This document shows positions 12,150 to 23,508 of a stretch of DNA of 64,000 nt, piece after piece. Origin of the DNA: Pteria penguin. Its lineage: Eukaryota > Mollusca > Bivalvia > Pterioida > Pteriidae. Under the pieces are notes generated by a model. The model saw nothing but the letters and a program-made list of their open reading frames with translations, had not been told where the DNA came from and did no database searches. The stretch covers positions 49,801,186 to 49,865,185 of the forward strand of contig CM068585.1 of the NCBI GenBank assembly GCA_035048485.1, in the 5' to 3' direction. Numbering within the stretch: position 1 is the stretch's first letter; each line of letters starts with the position of its first letter. The translations under genes were made by a program, and so were the position numbers.

Positions 12150-12620
12150 ATTTTGTATGAATGGTCACGGTAGGCAACAATGTTATCAGGTGGTATGATG
12201 GTAACGTTAGGCGAGGATATTCTGTGGTGGTACAAATGGTCAAACTAAGGGCTACGGTGTATTACCAGAAAAATTATTGGTCAATATTATACGGTGTTTC
12301 TAGTGGTCACTCCTCCCTAGAATGTTAAACTGTATTTAGATTGATCATGATATGTGACAAGGGTTTAGTGGTGTTACTGACCACACTGGGCGGCAATATT
12401 ACTCAGAAATATTGACTTTTTACACGAGGCGACATTGTTATTTACACTATATATACACTATATTCACTGTATTTAAAACTCTTCGAAAACATTGAACGGT
12501 GTTTTCTGATTGTATACTCTAACATCTGATTTAGGAACACTTACGATTCATAAGGGCCTTTTGTTGTCTTTCAATCATTTACATAACATGTACTTGGTTT
12601 TTGTCTGTAACCATTGAATG
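12150..12620 (+). promoter_or_regulatory. Conserved upstream region of the copy A peptide gene with TATA-like box
   Basis: TATATATA lies at 12448-12455, 235 bp before the start codon; copy B has it at 30161-30168. Upstream are short GGTCACGGTAGGCAACAATG and GTTAGGCGAGGAT motifs that look like single units of the minisatellite at 50.8-52.3 kb. The block is also found, diverged, at 50455-50740 and 52570-52740, ahead of a decayed first exon. Sharing by three loci suggests it travels with the gene, but the transcription start is not shown and the 5'UTR may hold an intron. Confidence 0.45.
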
Positions 12621-12682
12621 AATTTACCGTATATCTTTCGAACTGTGACAAAAGGATAAAGTGCCCCGTTGTAGGAGTTACG

Positions 12683-15600
12683 ATGACGAAATACATTGTT
12701 GCTATAGTGCTTTTTGGTCTTGTGCTGCTGGCTAATATACAGTCATCAATGCAACGTACAGGATGGGGAACAGGTACGTATTGTAATATTTTGGAAATGA
12801 TAAGGAACATTAAGTTTAGATGCATTTATATATCTGAATAGTTATTTATCTGAATGGTTATAAATTTTTATTGGGTCTTTTTAATATTCCTGTATTAAAA
12901 TCATATGTATCGGTACATTTCAAGTATTTCGGTGATTTCTATTAGTCTGTGCCAATAGACCATTTTCGAGTTACCGTTACGGTTCGAATTTTACGTAGCT
13001 GTAATCTAAAACCTTGCTCATGCATACTTCCGATTGATTGTTGTTACCGTGCAACTCGAAAATAGATCTCGCGTAAAGTGGATTCACTGATTGATTTAGA
13101 CTTTAAAAGTAACTCCAGTAGAGAGAGGTGACTTGTTATGAATACAAAAAGACCAATTGGTGAAATTATGCAGTTTTATCGAGGAGTGGTCCGACTTGAA
13201 CTGCTGTCAGCAATGTTGACAGTGTGAAACTTGAAATGTTGCAACGAACAGCTGATGGCCGTGATGAACAGTGTCAGTGAAAGTGAAAGACTTAGACTGC
13301 CAAAGTTTTTCGTTGGTTAGCGCTCGATAATTTATCATTAATGTTCATTATTAGTCCGATACATAATCAGTGGCGGATACAGGATTTCCGAAAAGGGGGG
13401 GGCAAATGAGTATTAGCCAAACTCAGCCATTTTTGGTGCAAAATCTGAATTTTTACTAGTAAATATGTGACCAAAAGTGGGGGGACACTCCCCTCTAAAT
13501 CCGCCATTGATAATTAATAATTGTTCTTAATGATACATTAAATTATGTAACTGACATTATGCATGTTCCCTATCTTTTTCTTACATTAGTATTTACGCGG
13601 TTACAAGTGTGCTCATGAATTGAGCATTATACTTCATGATGAACCTGACATGACGTGTCAATACACCATTCAAGATGCACATTGAATATCCATGATTATC
13701 AAGGATCAAGTGGCATTCTCTCACTATGCCTATGGTTTAGGACCTTAATCTACTAAGACTACTTTTTTCATCTCTTCCATACTCCATATAGTAATTTGCT
13801 TGAGACATGCATACAGCAATATATTCCTTTACCACTATTATCAGCTGATAATGCCTATGTAAAATTGCTTGCAAAGGAGACTAGTGCAACAGAAACTTAT
13901 ATTGACTATTCCACTCCCACTTGAAAAAAGTGAAGTCAGAATATACAGTTATCATCATCATAATGTCACATTGCTAAACTTAGTAAATACCTCTGTCATA
14001 CCTCGTTCATTTATGAAAATAAATCGTGATGTCACAATTTTCAGCGAATATTTCTAAATGGAAAGAGCAGAAAAGAAGAAGTTGATAATTTTCTTTTGGA
14101 TAGAGAGATTGTTGTAGAGGAAGATTCCTAATATCAGGGTTGGTTTAAGAGTTTACATTTAATTCTCACCCACACATGGAGTATGCAGATACTATGATCT
14201 TTTACTAGTATAAGAATAAATGTGGTCATTACGGGGGAATTTAGAGAATTTAGCCCTATAAAAATGATAAAAATTATGAAAGGTATATTATAAGCAGTTT
14301 GTGGCAAATTACATAAGTGATGTTGAGCTGCACTTGACTAAAGCATACCGGTTATTACATATACAAACAATATTTTACGGTACATGTACATGTAAAAATG
14401 TACAATGGATATTAATACTAATATAGCCATTACTTATATTCTAACAAACTTAAACTCTTTAGCTCTTATACTGATAGTAGTTTTTGTTGCAGGATTTTAT
14501 TTTCTAGTGCAGTTTATTATTGTTTTTGGGGGCAACTGGGAGAAGTGCAAGTATTAAATGGCTTGAAATACATGCACAGGTCTTATTTGCACTTGACATG
14601 CTGGCCACATTTCCATTTAAGCATCATGCATACAATTCCATCTATGTTATGACCATAGACAAGATTCTGTGTATCACTTTTTATCAATGGGAGATCATAC
14701 ACAGTTACATGTAGTGATGGCAAACTGTATCAGTTACTTTTTAGTTTTCATTCCTCTGTTACATGTACATTTTAAATTTTCAACCTTTAATATTGTTGGA
14801 TAATTGACTGATTTATAATTGAGAAAAACATCAAAGTATACTGTGATGAATCAAACATTTGTATAGTAATCAACATCAGTCATTACATTTGATTGATTTA
14901 TTAGTTAGCATAGATATGATTATATGCATGTACATCAATGATAGGACTCCCAAGAAACTTTTTAATTAAATTTGTAAGTTAATTTTTTTATCACTCTATA
15001 TTATATTATATCAAATAAGACAGGTCCCCTAAACAAATATTTTGTATTTTCCATCAGCTCCTGTTGCTTTTGATATCTCTCTTATTCTCAGAGGTGAAAT
15101 GTGTCTGTCTCCATATTCCTGCTCAGTGATCTCCAGAGGTAATATCTGTATGTATCTCCATATCCCTTATCAGAGGTGTATGGAACTTTCATCTTCAGAG
15201 GCGATATCTGTCCGAGTTTCCATATCCCTGCTCAGTGGTGTCTGTAACTTTCATCCACGATTCCACAAGGCAGTAGGAATGGTCATCTCCACATGACACT
15301 GAATTACAGAAAAAGTAAAATGAATGATTGTAATGTAACCAGCACTTTGCTGTTTTCAGATATGATTTGATACATAACAAATAGGAGGTCCATGACCATA
15401 ATTATGTAAACCTACCTAAATATTTTAAGGTAAAATGATGAAAGCACTGATCAACATATTTGATTAAAGTGAAAATTTCAGTAAACATAAATTTCAGATT
15501 TTTCTGAGGGAAAATACTGTTATAAGAAATACTTCTAAAAGTTACTTAGAGTTACTAATTATTAAACAGACTTTTATGAATTACTCAATTATATAATGGA

Positions 15601-18490
15601 AATTATTACATTTTTCAAAAATCTCTCCACATGGAATTGATGATCATCTCAGTGATCCTGGACGTCAGAAGTGGTACAGTACTCGGTAGTGTCAGTATGG
15701 ATAGTACCCGGTAGCAATGTCTCAGGTTCTAGTTCAGCTAGCTTTACTGGTCTGATGCTTCTGTTGGTTTTACGGGCATTTTGAAGTAGGCACATAATGT
15801 GGGATTTTTAAAGTAGGCAAAATCTTTGGTATCAACATAATGCGAGAAGCAAAGTCTGTGATTATATGCAGACTTGTAAATTTTTTTTCCTCAACATCCC
15901 TTTGCTACGTCGTCTTCTTCTAAACAAAGAGGCGAACACCATCACTGCGTCAGGACAAAATGTAGGGACTATCTTTTATCAGTTTGTCACTTGACAAATG
16001 CTTGACAATCGATAATTTGTAAAACAGTGTTACTTTTATGGTTATCACGATGTTTACGGAACGTAACTCAGGAAACCGGAAGTTGGCATGCACAAGTAGC
16101 TAAGGATTTCTAAATATAACTTCAATAAAATACGGGTTTATAACGGTCAGAGTCTGTAACTCGAAAATGGTCTATTGGTACTTCTGTTGGTTTCTGCAAA
16201 TTATTCATCAATGTAACGAAATCTCTATGGGAAACTTTTCCAGATCTACGCCTGATCATATATTTTGAGTTTGCCCAGTAAATATACAACTGATCATGCA
16301 AGAGATGCGCATCTGGTGCACAAAATTAAAATGTATATATTTTCTATATCTATTATAACCACTAGGCCGGTGTCACTGCTGGTGGACTGATAGTCCCCGA
16401 GAGCATCATAAGTCTAGTTTTCAGTGCTTTTGTACTGACTTAAAATATATACTTAAAATTTGCCGTCATGAAATTATGTAAATTACTCTAAAACTAAGGA
16501 GTATCTCCCTCAGGCATAGCTCTGTCCTTAGATTGATTCTTTGGTTCACTTTTTCGGTCATTTTGGTTTCAATACTGCTCTTCAAATATTTATATGATAT
16601 GAGAATTCCATCCATTCGGTTACGAGCATCACCGAAGAGACATAAGTTGCCCATCTGGTGCACAAATTTAAATGTATATATTTTCTATATCTATCAGACG
16701 GACCATAGAAACATCTCTCTAAACAAAACAATAAAGAAAGGGAAACAAAACAATATCGAAGTCAGGAAGGGTCAAGCTGTTTCATATTCAAATTTATCTT
16801 TTGACTCCAAGAATGATACGTATGTAATTCCATTCAATCTCCGTGCGTATGCGAAATTTGAAACAGAATTTTGGAAAATCATTCAAGTTATTGAATTTCG
16901 GTGTTGATGTGCAGTCAAAATGATATACTATGTAAATTATAAGTGTAGATATATGTGAGTGTTTGGAGGATTAGATTTGCAGAAATAAATGTACAAATGA
17001 TTGCGGAATTTTGAAGTTAATCATTACTGTTCACTACATATAAATATATTTGTTTTTGCTTGCAGGTGCGTGCCGAGGGGTAAGTTAATCTGAGTATACA
17101 TTGAACAGCAACCAACTAACCCTCTGTAACTGTTGCTTCATTAAGAACGTTCCAACAGATATAAATAGATCGTGTTCGGTTCTTCGAACGGAAAAAAACC
17201 CCGACCGTAAAGTTATCTTCACTTGATACGAAATAAAGAACCTGTTGTTGATGTTTTAGTTATGTGTTTGTGTGTGTTTTTCTTATTTATTTCTAATCTT
17301 TTATTACTTTTTTTTATTATTTCGAGACCTCCCTATTAGCCAGAGAGTTTGACTCGAATCGACGCCTTCTTTTCTTTACATTGAATCTGATATACTTGGT
17401 CAACTTCGTTATGTCTTTGATAACATCGTCGAGTTATTTCAACGGGGAGGGAGCTCTGTAGTTTGGACTAAAAGTTAATATGATGGATAAATCCAAACCA
17501 TAAGTCCGAAAATCATGAAACCAAAGGACATACAAGAACAGTGAAAATGAAAAAGAAATAGAAAACAACGAAAAATGTCTACTTGAAGAGCATAGGTGAA
17601 CCCCCTTGATGGTGAGATCAGGTATCCGGGGAGAGTGAGCATTTCCTGCTTGCTAGCAATACCCGTCACATATACTCAGTAGAAAGAGTCAAATCCTGTA
17701 AATTCCATATAAATTTATACATGGAGAAGTCAAAGTAGGTAACCTTCTAGTACAGAAGATGTCAAATCTGTGTAAAATGATCGGAATTGGTACAGAATAT
17801 CTTTTAAAAGTCTGATTAACAAGATATCATATTGTGTAATAAGAGTCTTGTAATTCTGTTTTCCTGCGAGTTTATGAACACCATGTTTATTGTCTTTGTA
17901 TCCATGCATATATGAATAAAGATGACATCTGATAATTATGTCTAATTATTTTGTAGGGATGTCCTTGGGATAAGAAATGTGTATGTACACCTTGGAGATG
18001 TCATTGTGTTCCAAGTAAGTAATGAGGATAACATGTTATTGCATTGTAATTCGTTCTGTTTTAAAAGTCATCCATGCTATGAAATATGTGGAATTTTAAA
18101 TCTTATAATTCCTTAAAAATTATCTGTAAGAAAATGATTTTAACAAAACTTGCACAACCTTTTCCGCTGTGAAATGTTTCAATTCTCGTAACTGTAAGAG
18201 AGAGTGATTTTAAACAGATTGTTCTATTAAATACATCTTAATGTGGAACATCTTTCTTTATCTAACATCCAAAAACATCACTTACATTGTGTCGATACTT
18301 GCCTGATGCAGATAAATTAAGAATTTTTCAACGCAAAGAGGGATTTCCTACGTTGACTGTATTTAAATGTATATATTAATTGGTGCGTGTGTATTACTAT
18401 ATATTACATTTATTCTTTTGTAGAGTGGGTGTGTTACACCTGGGTAAGTCAGCAGATGTGTTAATTGAACTATTACTAACATAGTGTAAA

Positions 18491-18525
<35 letters not shown>

Positions 18526-18669
18526 AGTTAACTTCTAATTCTGTTTCGCATCAATACTACTGCTAATAAAGTGCCACTTTTTCAGGGAGATTGTAAAGTT
18601 AACGAAAAATGTGTCAATGGTGAATGTAAAGACAGATTTAGCGCATCATACGGAATGGGAGGAAAATAA
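12683..18669 (+). CDS. Small secreted ten-cysteine peptide, copy A (five coding exons)
   Basis: Exons: 12683-12773, 17066-17079, 17957-18014, 18424-18443 and 18586-18669. All introns are GT-AG and the phases fit (1, 0, 1, 0). The product is about 88 residues. Exon 1 encodes a start Met and a hydrophobic core (IVAIVLFGLVLL), a clear signal peptide, probably cleaved near ANIQSS. The remaining 60-odd residues hold ten cysteines spaced C-x3-C-x5-C-x-C-x4-C-x-C-x5-C-x5-C-x5-C-x4-C, enough for five disulfides. Exon 3 alone encodes five (GCPWDKKCVCTPWRCHCVP). The C-terminus is Gly-rich and ends GGK. Exon 2 is only 14 nt. I do not recognise a named family; size, secretion and cysteine density fit an antimicrobial-type or other secreted effector, which is inference. 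A 3.2-kb element sits in intron 1. Confidence 0.8.
13368..13509. mobile_element. 142-bp MITE nested in the intron 1 insertion
   Basis: It starts CAGTGGCGGATACAGG and ends AAATCCGCCATTG, an imperfect inverted repeat. ATAAT flanks both sides (13363-13367 and 13510-13514). A G-run and the matching C-rich stretch lie just inside. The CAGTGGCGGA end resembles hAT-like MITEs seen widely in animals, though the shared flank is 5 bp, not the usual 8. Confidence 0.7.
15088..15265. repeat. Degenerate tandem repeat, about 60-bp unit, three copies
   Basis: The phrase CAGAGGTGAAATGTGTCTG, then CTCCATATTCCTGCTCAGTG recurs with changes (CAGAGGTAATATCTGTATG, then CAGAGGCGATATCTGTCCG). Confidence 0.55.
16174..16790. 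repeat. Dispersed repeat in tandem form, intron 1 of copy A
   Basis: The block GCATCTGGTGCACAAAATTA near 16310 recurs about 340 bp later near 16655. Between them lie CTGCTGGTGGACTGATAG and CAGTGCTTTTGTACTGAC. Relatives: 30670-31060, 39240-39840, and weaker ones near 19110-19390 and 33160-33435. The theme resembles an abundant mussel repeat as I remember it. Copy B lacks about 220 bp found here. Confidence 0.65.
17479..17690. mobile_element. Dispersed short element, intron 2 of copy A
   Basis: Same family as the 219-bp insertion at 3764-3982 (GATGGATAAATCCAAACC through CAGTAGAAAGAGTCA). It is also present in copy B at 31735-31945, so this insertion predates the duplication. Confidence 0.75.
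18488..18525. repeat. (ATCT)n microsatellite, intron 4 of copy A
   Basis: About nine perfect ATCT units; copy B has about sixteen at 32747-32811. Similarity between the copies falls sharply just beyond this point. Confidence 0.95.
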
Positions 18670-18879
18670 TGGATGGTACGTATATAAAGATATATTCTAG
18701 AGATGCATAGAGATACACATAAAATAAATCATTCATAAATGTATATATATAAACATATATATATATAAAAGCACAAAAAAGGAAATTGTAACAACATTCA
18801 CTATTCATAAGTATCGGATCAACCTCAATGAAGGTTAATGCAAATCGCTCGAGAAAAAGGGGTCAATATAAGGGTATAT

Positions 18880-18955
18880 ATTCAAGAAACCAGTTTTTAT
18901 TAGACTAGTGCTTTGTAATTCAAGAAACCAGTTGTTATTAGACTAGTGCTTTGTA
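18880..18955. repeat. 38-bp tandem duplication
   Basis: ATTCAAGAAACCAGTT and TATTAGACTAGTGCTTTGTA recur once with a period of 38 bp and one T/G change. Confidence 0.9.
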
Positions 18956-19109
18956 TATATATTCTATCTTTCTATATATATATATATCTTTATCTTTTTC
19001 TTGAATGTTTGAAATAATCAGATATAGTACTTTAATAAATATTTCGAAGACATTAAAACTTCACTTGGAACGGAAAATTTTTTAAAACATTATAGATAAG
19101 TGTTTTTAT

Positions 19110-19390
19110 ATACATTAATATCGCTGGGTTGAGTTCGCTGCTCACGGATTGTTAGTTCTCAAATGCAGTCACAAGTCCATTTTTGTGCTCGTGTATTGAT
19201 TCAAGATTTATACATGTACGTGAAATTATCTGTGACAACAATTTTAAAATCAATCTAACCCTAAGGAATATCTCCCTCATGCACAACTTTCTCATCCGAT
19301 TAATTCTTTGACTGCTACTCTTTAGTCAATTTCATAATTAGATTGTTCTTCAAACATTGGTACTTTGGATCATGGAAAAGAGGTTAGTTG
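19110..19390. repeat. Diverged fragment of the dispersed repeat, intron 5 of copy A
   Basis: Segments such as AAGGAATATCTCCCTCATGC and TTGTTCTTCAAACATTG match the repeat at 16174-16790 and its counterpart at 33160-33435. Confidence 0.5.
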
Positions 19391-19589
19391 TCGATAACTG
19401 CATATGATGTAGCACTTTTAAAATACACGTATATATATTCCTATACATTTATATGAAATCTAAGAAAAAAAGAAAAGAAAAGAAAAAAAAAAACAAACAA
19501 ACAAAAAACATTAAAAAGAAATAAACTATAATGAATATAAGGTAGGTATTTATATTATTTGTATTATATTTTTGTATTATATTTCTTTT

Positions 19590-20352
19590 CAACAGTATGT
19601 ATCCAATGGAATTTCCCATCCTAATTTTTACGGTGATCTCGTATATAAACTAAGGAAAGTAAAAGGCTCCGATAACGTTATTTTATCATGTAATAAAATA
19701 ATCAAACGTCTTCTAAATAGACAATATGATATTGAGATCATCAAAAAGACTATAGGTCTTGTATTTGGCCCCTCTACAGCCTTATACAGACTTTTACTTG
19801 AACGTTGCACACTGACTACTAGGGCGGTGGGGACTATATCACGGGCCTTGTCCAAACCTCTTTCAGAGGAGACATGGTCCTGAACCTCGTCCCCTCTGAA
19901 TGTTAGTCGGGACTCCTACAGATCTAGGGTCTTAGCTCGCTTTCAGACTGGCGGAGCACGGTTTATCATGCTGATGTCACATATATTTTTATACCATTAT
20001 GTGTTTTACAATACCTGATGTGTTTATATTTTTATGACCTCTCAATATGCGATACCTGTTGACCCTTGTTCTGTACATGGAGGATTATTTATAAATTTTT
20101 AAATGTACGTCCTTTGATTGTTCTGCTGTTACGGTGAGTGGGAAGGTGGGCCCGTAAACCAGTTAACCACACCATTTATTTGGCTTTTGTCAAATTAAAT
20201 GACCGTCCTAAGTCGGTATCGTAATTGCAATATAATCAAATATTTTTGTAATGTGTTATATGTTCTAGTATATTATTTATATTCATGTATTGTATAGCTC
20301 CGTGGTGACTTCTGCCACATAACTGAGCCAGTAACTCCTCTTTTTACTTTCA
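19590..20352 (+). mobile_element. 5'-truncated retroelement with RT-polyprotein C-terminal remnant, intron 5 of copy A
   Basis: A frame open to TGA at 19881-19883 reads SNGISHPNFYGDLVYKLRKV and onward, through a segment with IGLVFGPSTALYRLLLERC. I recognise this style as the C-terminal end of a retroelement reverse transcriptase protein common in bivalves; the clade is not settled. About 460 bp of 3' non-coding sequence follows, ending in GGTGACTTCTGCCACATAAC and a CTCCTCTTTTT tail. The catalytic RT core is absent. A second copy lies at 44795-45515. It is missing from copy B, so it inserted after the duplication or lies in the diverged part. Confidence 0.65.
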
Positions 20353-20374
20353 CATAAAATTTCCTTTCTTATAG

Positions 20375-20983
20375 GCATGACATGGTGAAATATACACAAG
20401 AAGAGGAGACATCAATGTCTAAACTACATCTGTCAAATACTAATGGCAATGTTCACCAAATTTAGAAATAATTTTCATTAAAAGTTTAATCCAAAAACGA
20501 TGTTCAGAGTATGTGTGATTGATTGATTGATTGATTTTTTTTACGTCACACCACGAATATTTCACATATATGGTGACGGCATCTGCCTGATGCGGGGAAT
20601 ACAATTTTTGACCTTTGCAACTGACCCACCCGACGCAGTGAGGGATCTTTAACGTGCCATGCATACCACGACACGGGGCCTCGGTTTTTACTGTCTCATC
20701 CGAAAGACATGACACCGGCATGACCAGAGCGGGACTCGAAGCCCAGCCTCCCGATCAGGAGTCCGACGCGATACCACTAGGCCACGCCGGCTTGAGTATG
20801 TGTGATGTAGATCTTAATATGAAAATATGCAAAAGATTCGTATTTAATTTGATATTTTAAGATGTAATTGAAAGAAAAGTAAAAAGAAAAACCCCATAGG
20901 ATAGGCATCAAACTTCATATAAACAATATTGAGCAATAGACTATACTTTAAATTTGTAGAGTTACTACCTTGAAATTAATAAA
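20375..20983 (+). other. Probable 3'UTR exon of the copy A peptide gene, interrupted by a SINE
   Basis: A donor follows the stop codon in exon 5 (GGATG|GTACG, GT at 18676). An acceptor TTTCTTATAG|GCATGAC lies at 20375. Copy B keeps both (32958 and 33775), and the exon start stays similar although flanks are diverged. A possible AATAAA lies at 20978-20983. Confidence 0.45.
20520..20793 (-). mobile_element. tRNA-derived SINE in the 3'UTR region of copy A
   Basis: On the minus strand it has a tRNA-like head (GGCCTAGTGGTATCGCG and box-B-like GGCTTCGAGTCCCGC), a body shared with other copies (CGGATGAGACAGTAAAAACC), and a tail GTGTGACGTAAAA then (TCAA)n. GAGTATGTGTGAT flanks it on both sides (20507-20519 and 20794-20806), a perfect target duplication. 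Copy B has no SINE here. Confidence 0.93.
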
Positions 20984-21156
20984 TGATGAGAGGGTATTTC
21001 GCATAGGTGTTAGTCAATGTGTTTCTTTTTATTTTTTTTTTAGTCTTTTGAATCATCCATTTTTACTTCAATTTACTTAATTTATCTTATTTAATGTACT
21101 TATCTTTATAATTTTTTCTATTAATATTATTTTTTTTTTCTGAGGGAGTGTTTTGG

Positions 21157-21162
<6 letters not shown>

Positions 21163-21228
<66 letters not shown>
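21163..21228. repeat. (TTA)n(TTG)n compound microsatellite at the left edge of copy B
   Basis: Same compound as at 3433-3472 but with more units. Confidence 0.95.
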
Positions 21229-21303
21229 AATATATTTTTGTTTGGCCGTCGCTGAATTCAGAATATGATAAGAATATGTGCTTGTACAAGAATATGATCT
21301 ACA

Positions 21304-21347
21304 TGGTGACTTCTGCCACATAACTGAGCCGGTAACTCCTCTTTTTC
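21304..21347 (+). mobile_element. 44-bp retroelement tail inserted in copy B with target duplication
   Basis: TGGTGACTTCTGCCACATAA through CTCTTTTTC matches the extreme 3' end of the elements at 19590-20352 and 44795-45515. CTACA flanks it at 21299-21303 and 21348-21352. Copy A has a single CTACA (3544-3548) and no insert. Confidence 0.9.
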
Positions 21348-21574
21348 CTACATTTATACAAAGAAAGAGCAGGTTCGATATCTAATAATAGCTTCTGAGG
21401 TAAACACTGCACTCAAACAGAATGGAATGATAAACTCTCCCAAAATACGATATCTAGAGATTAAAATCAACCTCCTCTTTGAAGAGACAATCTCAGATTA
21501 GCAAATTTCCGTTATCTGTGTGCTCTTATGATAAACAAGTACTAGACAAAGTCTCCCAGATTATAATACTGTAT

Positions 21575-21583
21575 ATAAATATC

Positions 21584-21670
<87 letters not shown>
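21575..21670. repeat. (AT)n microsatellite in copy B
   Basis: An almost pure AT run of about 90 bp. Copy A has only a short AT stretch near 4010. The alternating Tyr/Ile frame across it is an artefact. Confidence 0.97.
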
Positions 21671-21672
<2 letters not shown>

Positions 21673-21982
21673 TTAATGCAATTTGGAAACGCTCTTGTAT
21701 TGTTAAAATTGTGAAATGGGTAGATATAAACGGGTGATTCCCATAACCATATCCAATGTAGGATTTTGTTTAAGAAGAAATTTATCCCCTTTAAGTCTTT
21801 TTCCTTCAATACACCTTTTGCTTTGTAGCGGTTGAACACTCTTTTGTAGCCTTAGGATTTTTCACTGTCACAGCAAATATATTAAGTTATGAGACTGAAA
21901 ATTGATTTTTTAAATTCATACAAACTAAGGCATGTGCCTAAGTGTTAAATGAATATTAAACTTGGCACTATAGTTTATTTAA

Positions 21983-22223
21983 ATGGAAGAAAGTCTGTGC
22001 GAAATACTTTCGGAATATAAAAGACTCGTACATTATCAAATTAACCGTCTCCCCGAAACCTTACAGAAACCCAACTTTAAATCATGGGTACCCACAGAAG
22101 GTATTTTACTGAGAACCGTTAGTATTATTCTAGAAAATCTCGAAAACATCATCTACCGAGGCAATCTTGAAACTATGAAAGTCCACAATCCAGACAAATT
22201 TAAGGTTAAGGACAACAAACAAG
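21983..22223 (+). CDS. Candidate first coding exon of an unknown gene (copy B)
   Basis: Counterpart of 4336-4576, starting MEESLCEILSEYKRLV with the same frame, stop (22238-22240) and candidate donor (CAAG|GTAATT at 22224). The few differences from copy A are substitutions with no frame damage. Being only one young duplication apart, this gives limited support for coding. Function unknown. Confidence 0.35.
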
Positions 22224-22627
22224 GTAATTTTTATATATAAAATGTTGTTATCAAAGTAAACGCTACCAAAGTGATTTATTCATTAGCAAAATAATAAAGG
22301 TGTCTGTTTCTTTTTTTTCACAATGTTTTTATTTTTTATTGAAAAGAAAATATGAAGGAATGTTTCGATAACAAAAACTGTAACGTATTAAAGTTGCATA
22401 CAAGTAAGGTTAAGATAATACACGTATATAAGCTTCATAGTATCAAAACTATTTTACGATTCCTGTCTTAGATAAAGTTGTGTGGACCATTGTAGCAATA
22501 ATATAATGATATGTAATGTATTAGGATAAAATAACTAATTATATGAATATTCTGGAATGAAATATAAAATCTGAAACTTGGTTTAGAATTATCGCCGAAG
22601 AGGAAAAAAAAAAAAAAAAACAAGGAG

Positions 22628-22684
22628 TAAAAGAGAAAACAAAAGACATCTGACCCAGCTGTATGGCACAAATTACTAAGGAAT
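22628..22684 (-). mobile_element. Retroelement 3'-tail fragment (copy B counterpart)
   Basis: Same diverged tail as at 4979-5032, here keeping the GAAGACATCTGACCCAGCTG that the copy A version has partly lost. Confidence 0.55.
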
Positions 22685-23340
22685 TCAGAACGAAAAATAT
22701 AAAAAAGAAGAAACTTTTTCAGCTTTGATAGAATTTGATAGAGATTTTTACAATAAGTTTCAAAGACATCATATGTGTCATCCATGCCAAAGTCTGATAG
22801 TCTCACGAGTTTTCTTATGAGTCATGACACATGATCTCGATGATGAAATACCTCACAAAATACAGTTTATAACTTGAAAATAAAATTATTGATTTAACAT
22901 TGACAAAACTATGGTAAACTGTATGTTTCAAGGGTAGTGGTATGATGATTATTGTTTTTAGTATAGCAAAGATCGTATTAAAACAGGATACATGTAAGTA
23001 ACAATCAGGGAAATTCTCTTAGTCTGCGTGACGCCAAAGTATGACATTGTTCTATTTAGATACCCGATATACTGTGAAATGTTGTGGTAAAACAATAATT
23101 ATTTTCAAAAGCAACTCGCAATAATTTGCCCTTGATCTTCTGTATGTTGGTGATAGTACTTCGATCGCTCGTGGTGTAACTATACAGCAGACTTCAAGAA
23201 TAGTCCTATACATTCCAAGGCTCTTGACTATTTTACAACAGTCATTTATTATACTATAGGTCTATTGCTTGAATATATATCAGCTAAATAGATGTTTATT
23301 ACATAACATGTAGAGTTATCTGACACTATCAGTATAATGA

Positions 23341-23508
23341 TCATGGAACCAGCATGGCTATATTGGTTAAATGACCGAGAGATCCTGCGTGTGAATTACA
23401 CCAGTGGCATATCGTTGTTCTTAGTTTTGGATGAGGCAGTAAAGACTGGGTTCTCGTGATAGCATGCATAATATCCTTGACTGCATTGGGTTTGTTAGCT
23501 GCGAAGAT
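23341..23508 (-). CDS. Candidate terminal exon of an unknown minus-strand gene (copy B)
   Basis: Counterpart of 5685-5852: acceptor TTTTTAG, 55 open codons with TRTQSLLPHP and CHWCNSH, and stop TGA at 23341-23343. Three changes against copy A (V to A, T to A, S to P). Unrecognised protein; partner exons not established. Confidence 0.3.
   Translation of the reverse strand: MFAANKPNAVKDIMHAITRTQSLLPHPKLRTTICHWCNSHAGSLGHLTNIAMLVP

Larger units (their letters stand above)
12957..16173. mobile_element. 3.2-kb TIR-bounded insertion in intron 1 of copy A
   Basis: The insert begins AGACCATTTTCGAGTTAC and ends with the exact reverse complement, GTAACTCGAAAATGGTCT. Copy B has an uninterrupted site (CCAATTGG, 30665-30672). 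The flanking AT on each side (12955-12956 and 16174-16175) looks like a 2-bp target duplication. No open frame suggests a transposase, so it is non-autonomous or composite. A third end-like motif (GCAACTCGAAAATAGATCT, near 13050-13068) lies in inverted orientation about 110 bp in, so the left end may itself be a small foldback. Confidence 0.85.
3433..20506. repeat. Segmental duplication, copy A (about 17.1 kb)
   Basis: The segment is collinear with 21163-33895. The offset is about 17.75 kb on the left and 17,713 bp at the first gene exon. It falls to about 14.26 kb after the 3.2-kb insertion in A. By eye the two copies agree at nearly all positions up to about exon 4 of the cysteine-rich gene, then become much more diverged. 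Copy A ends in or near the 3'UTR exon. Both copies lie in the same orientation, separated by about 0.65 kb. Confidence 0.95.

Noticed and set aside
17475..17669. 64-residue minus frame, repeated in copy B and near 3900
   Set aside because: It is part of a short dispersed element found at three places; the frame is a by-product.
21582..21839. Frame ending in alternating Ile-Tyr
   Set aside because: Translation of the (AT)n run.
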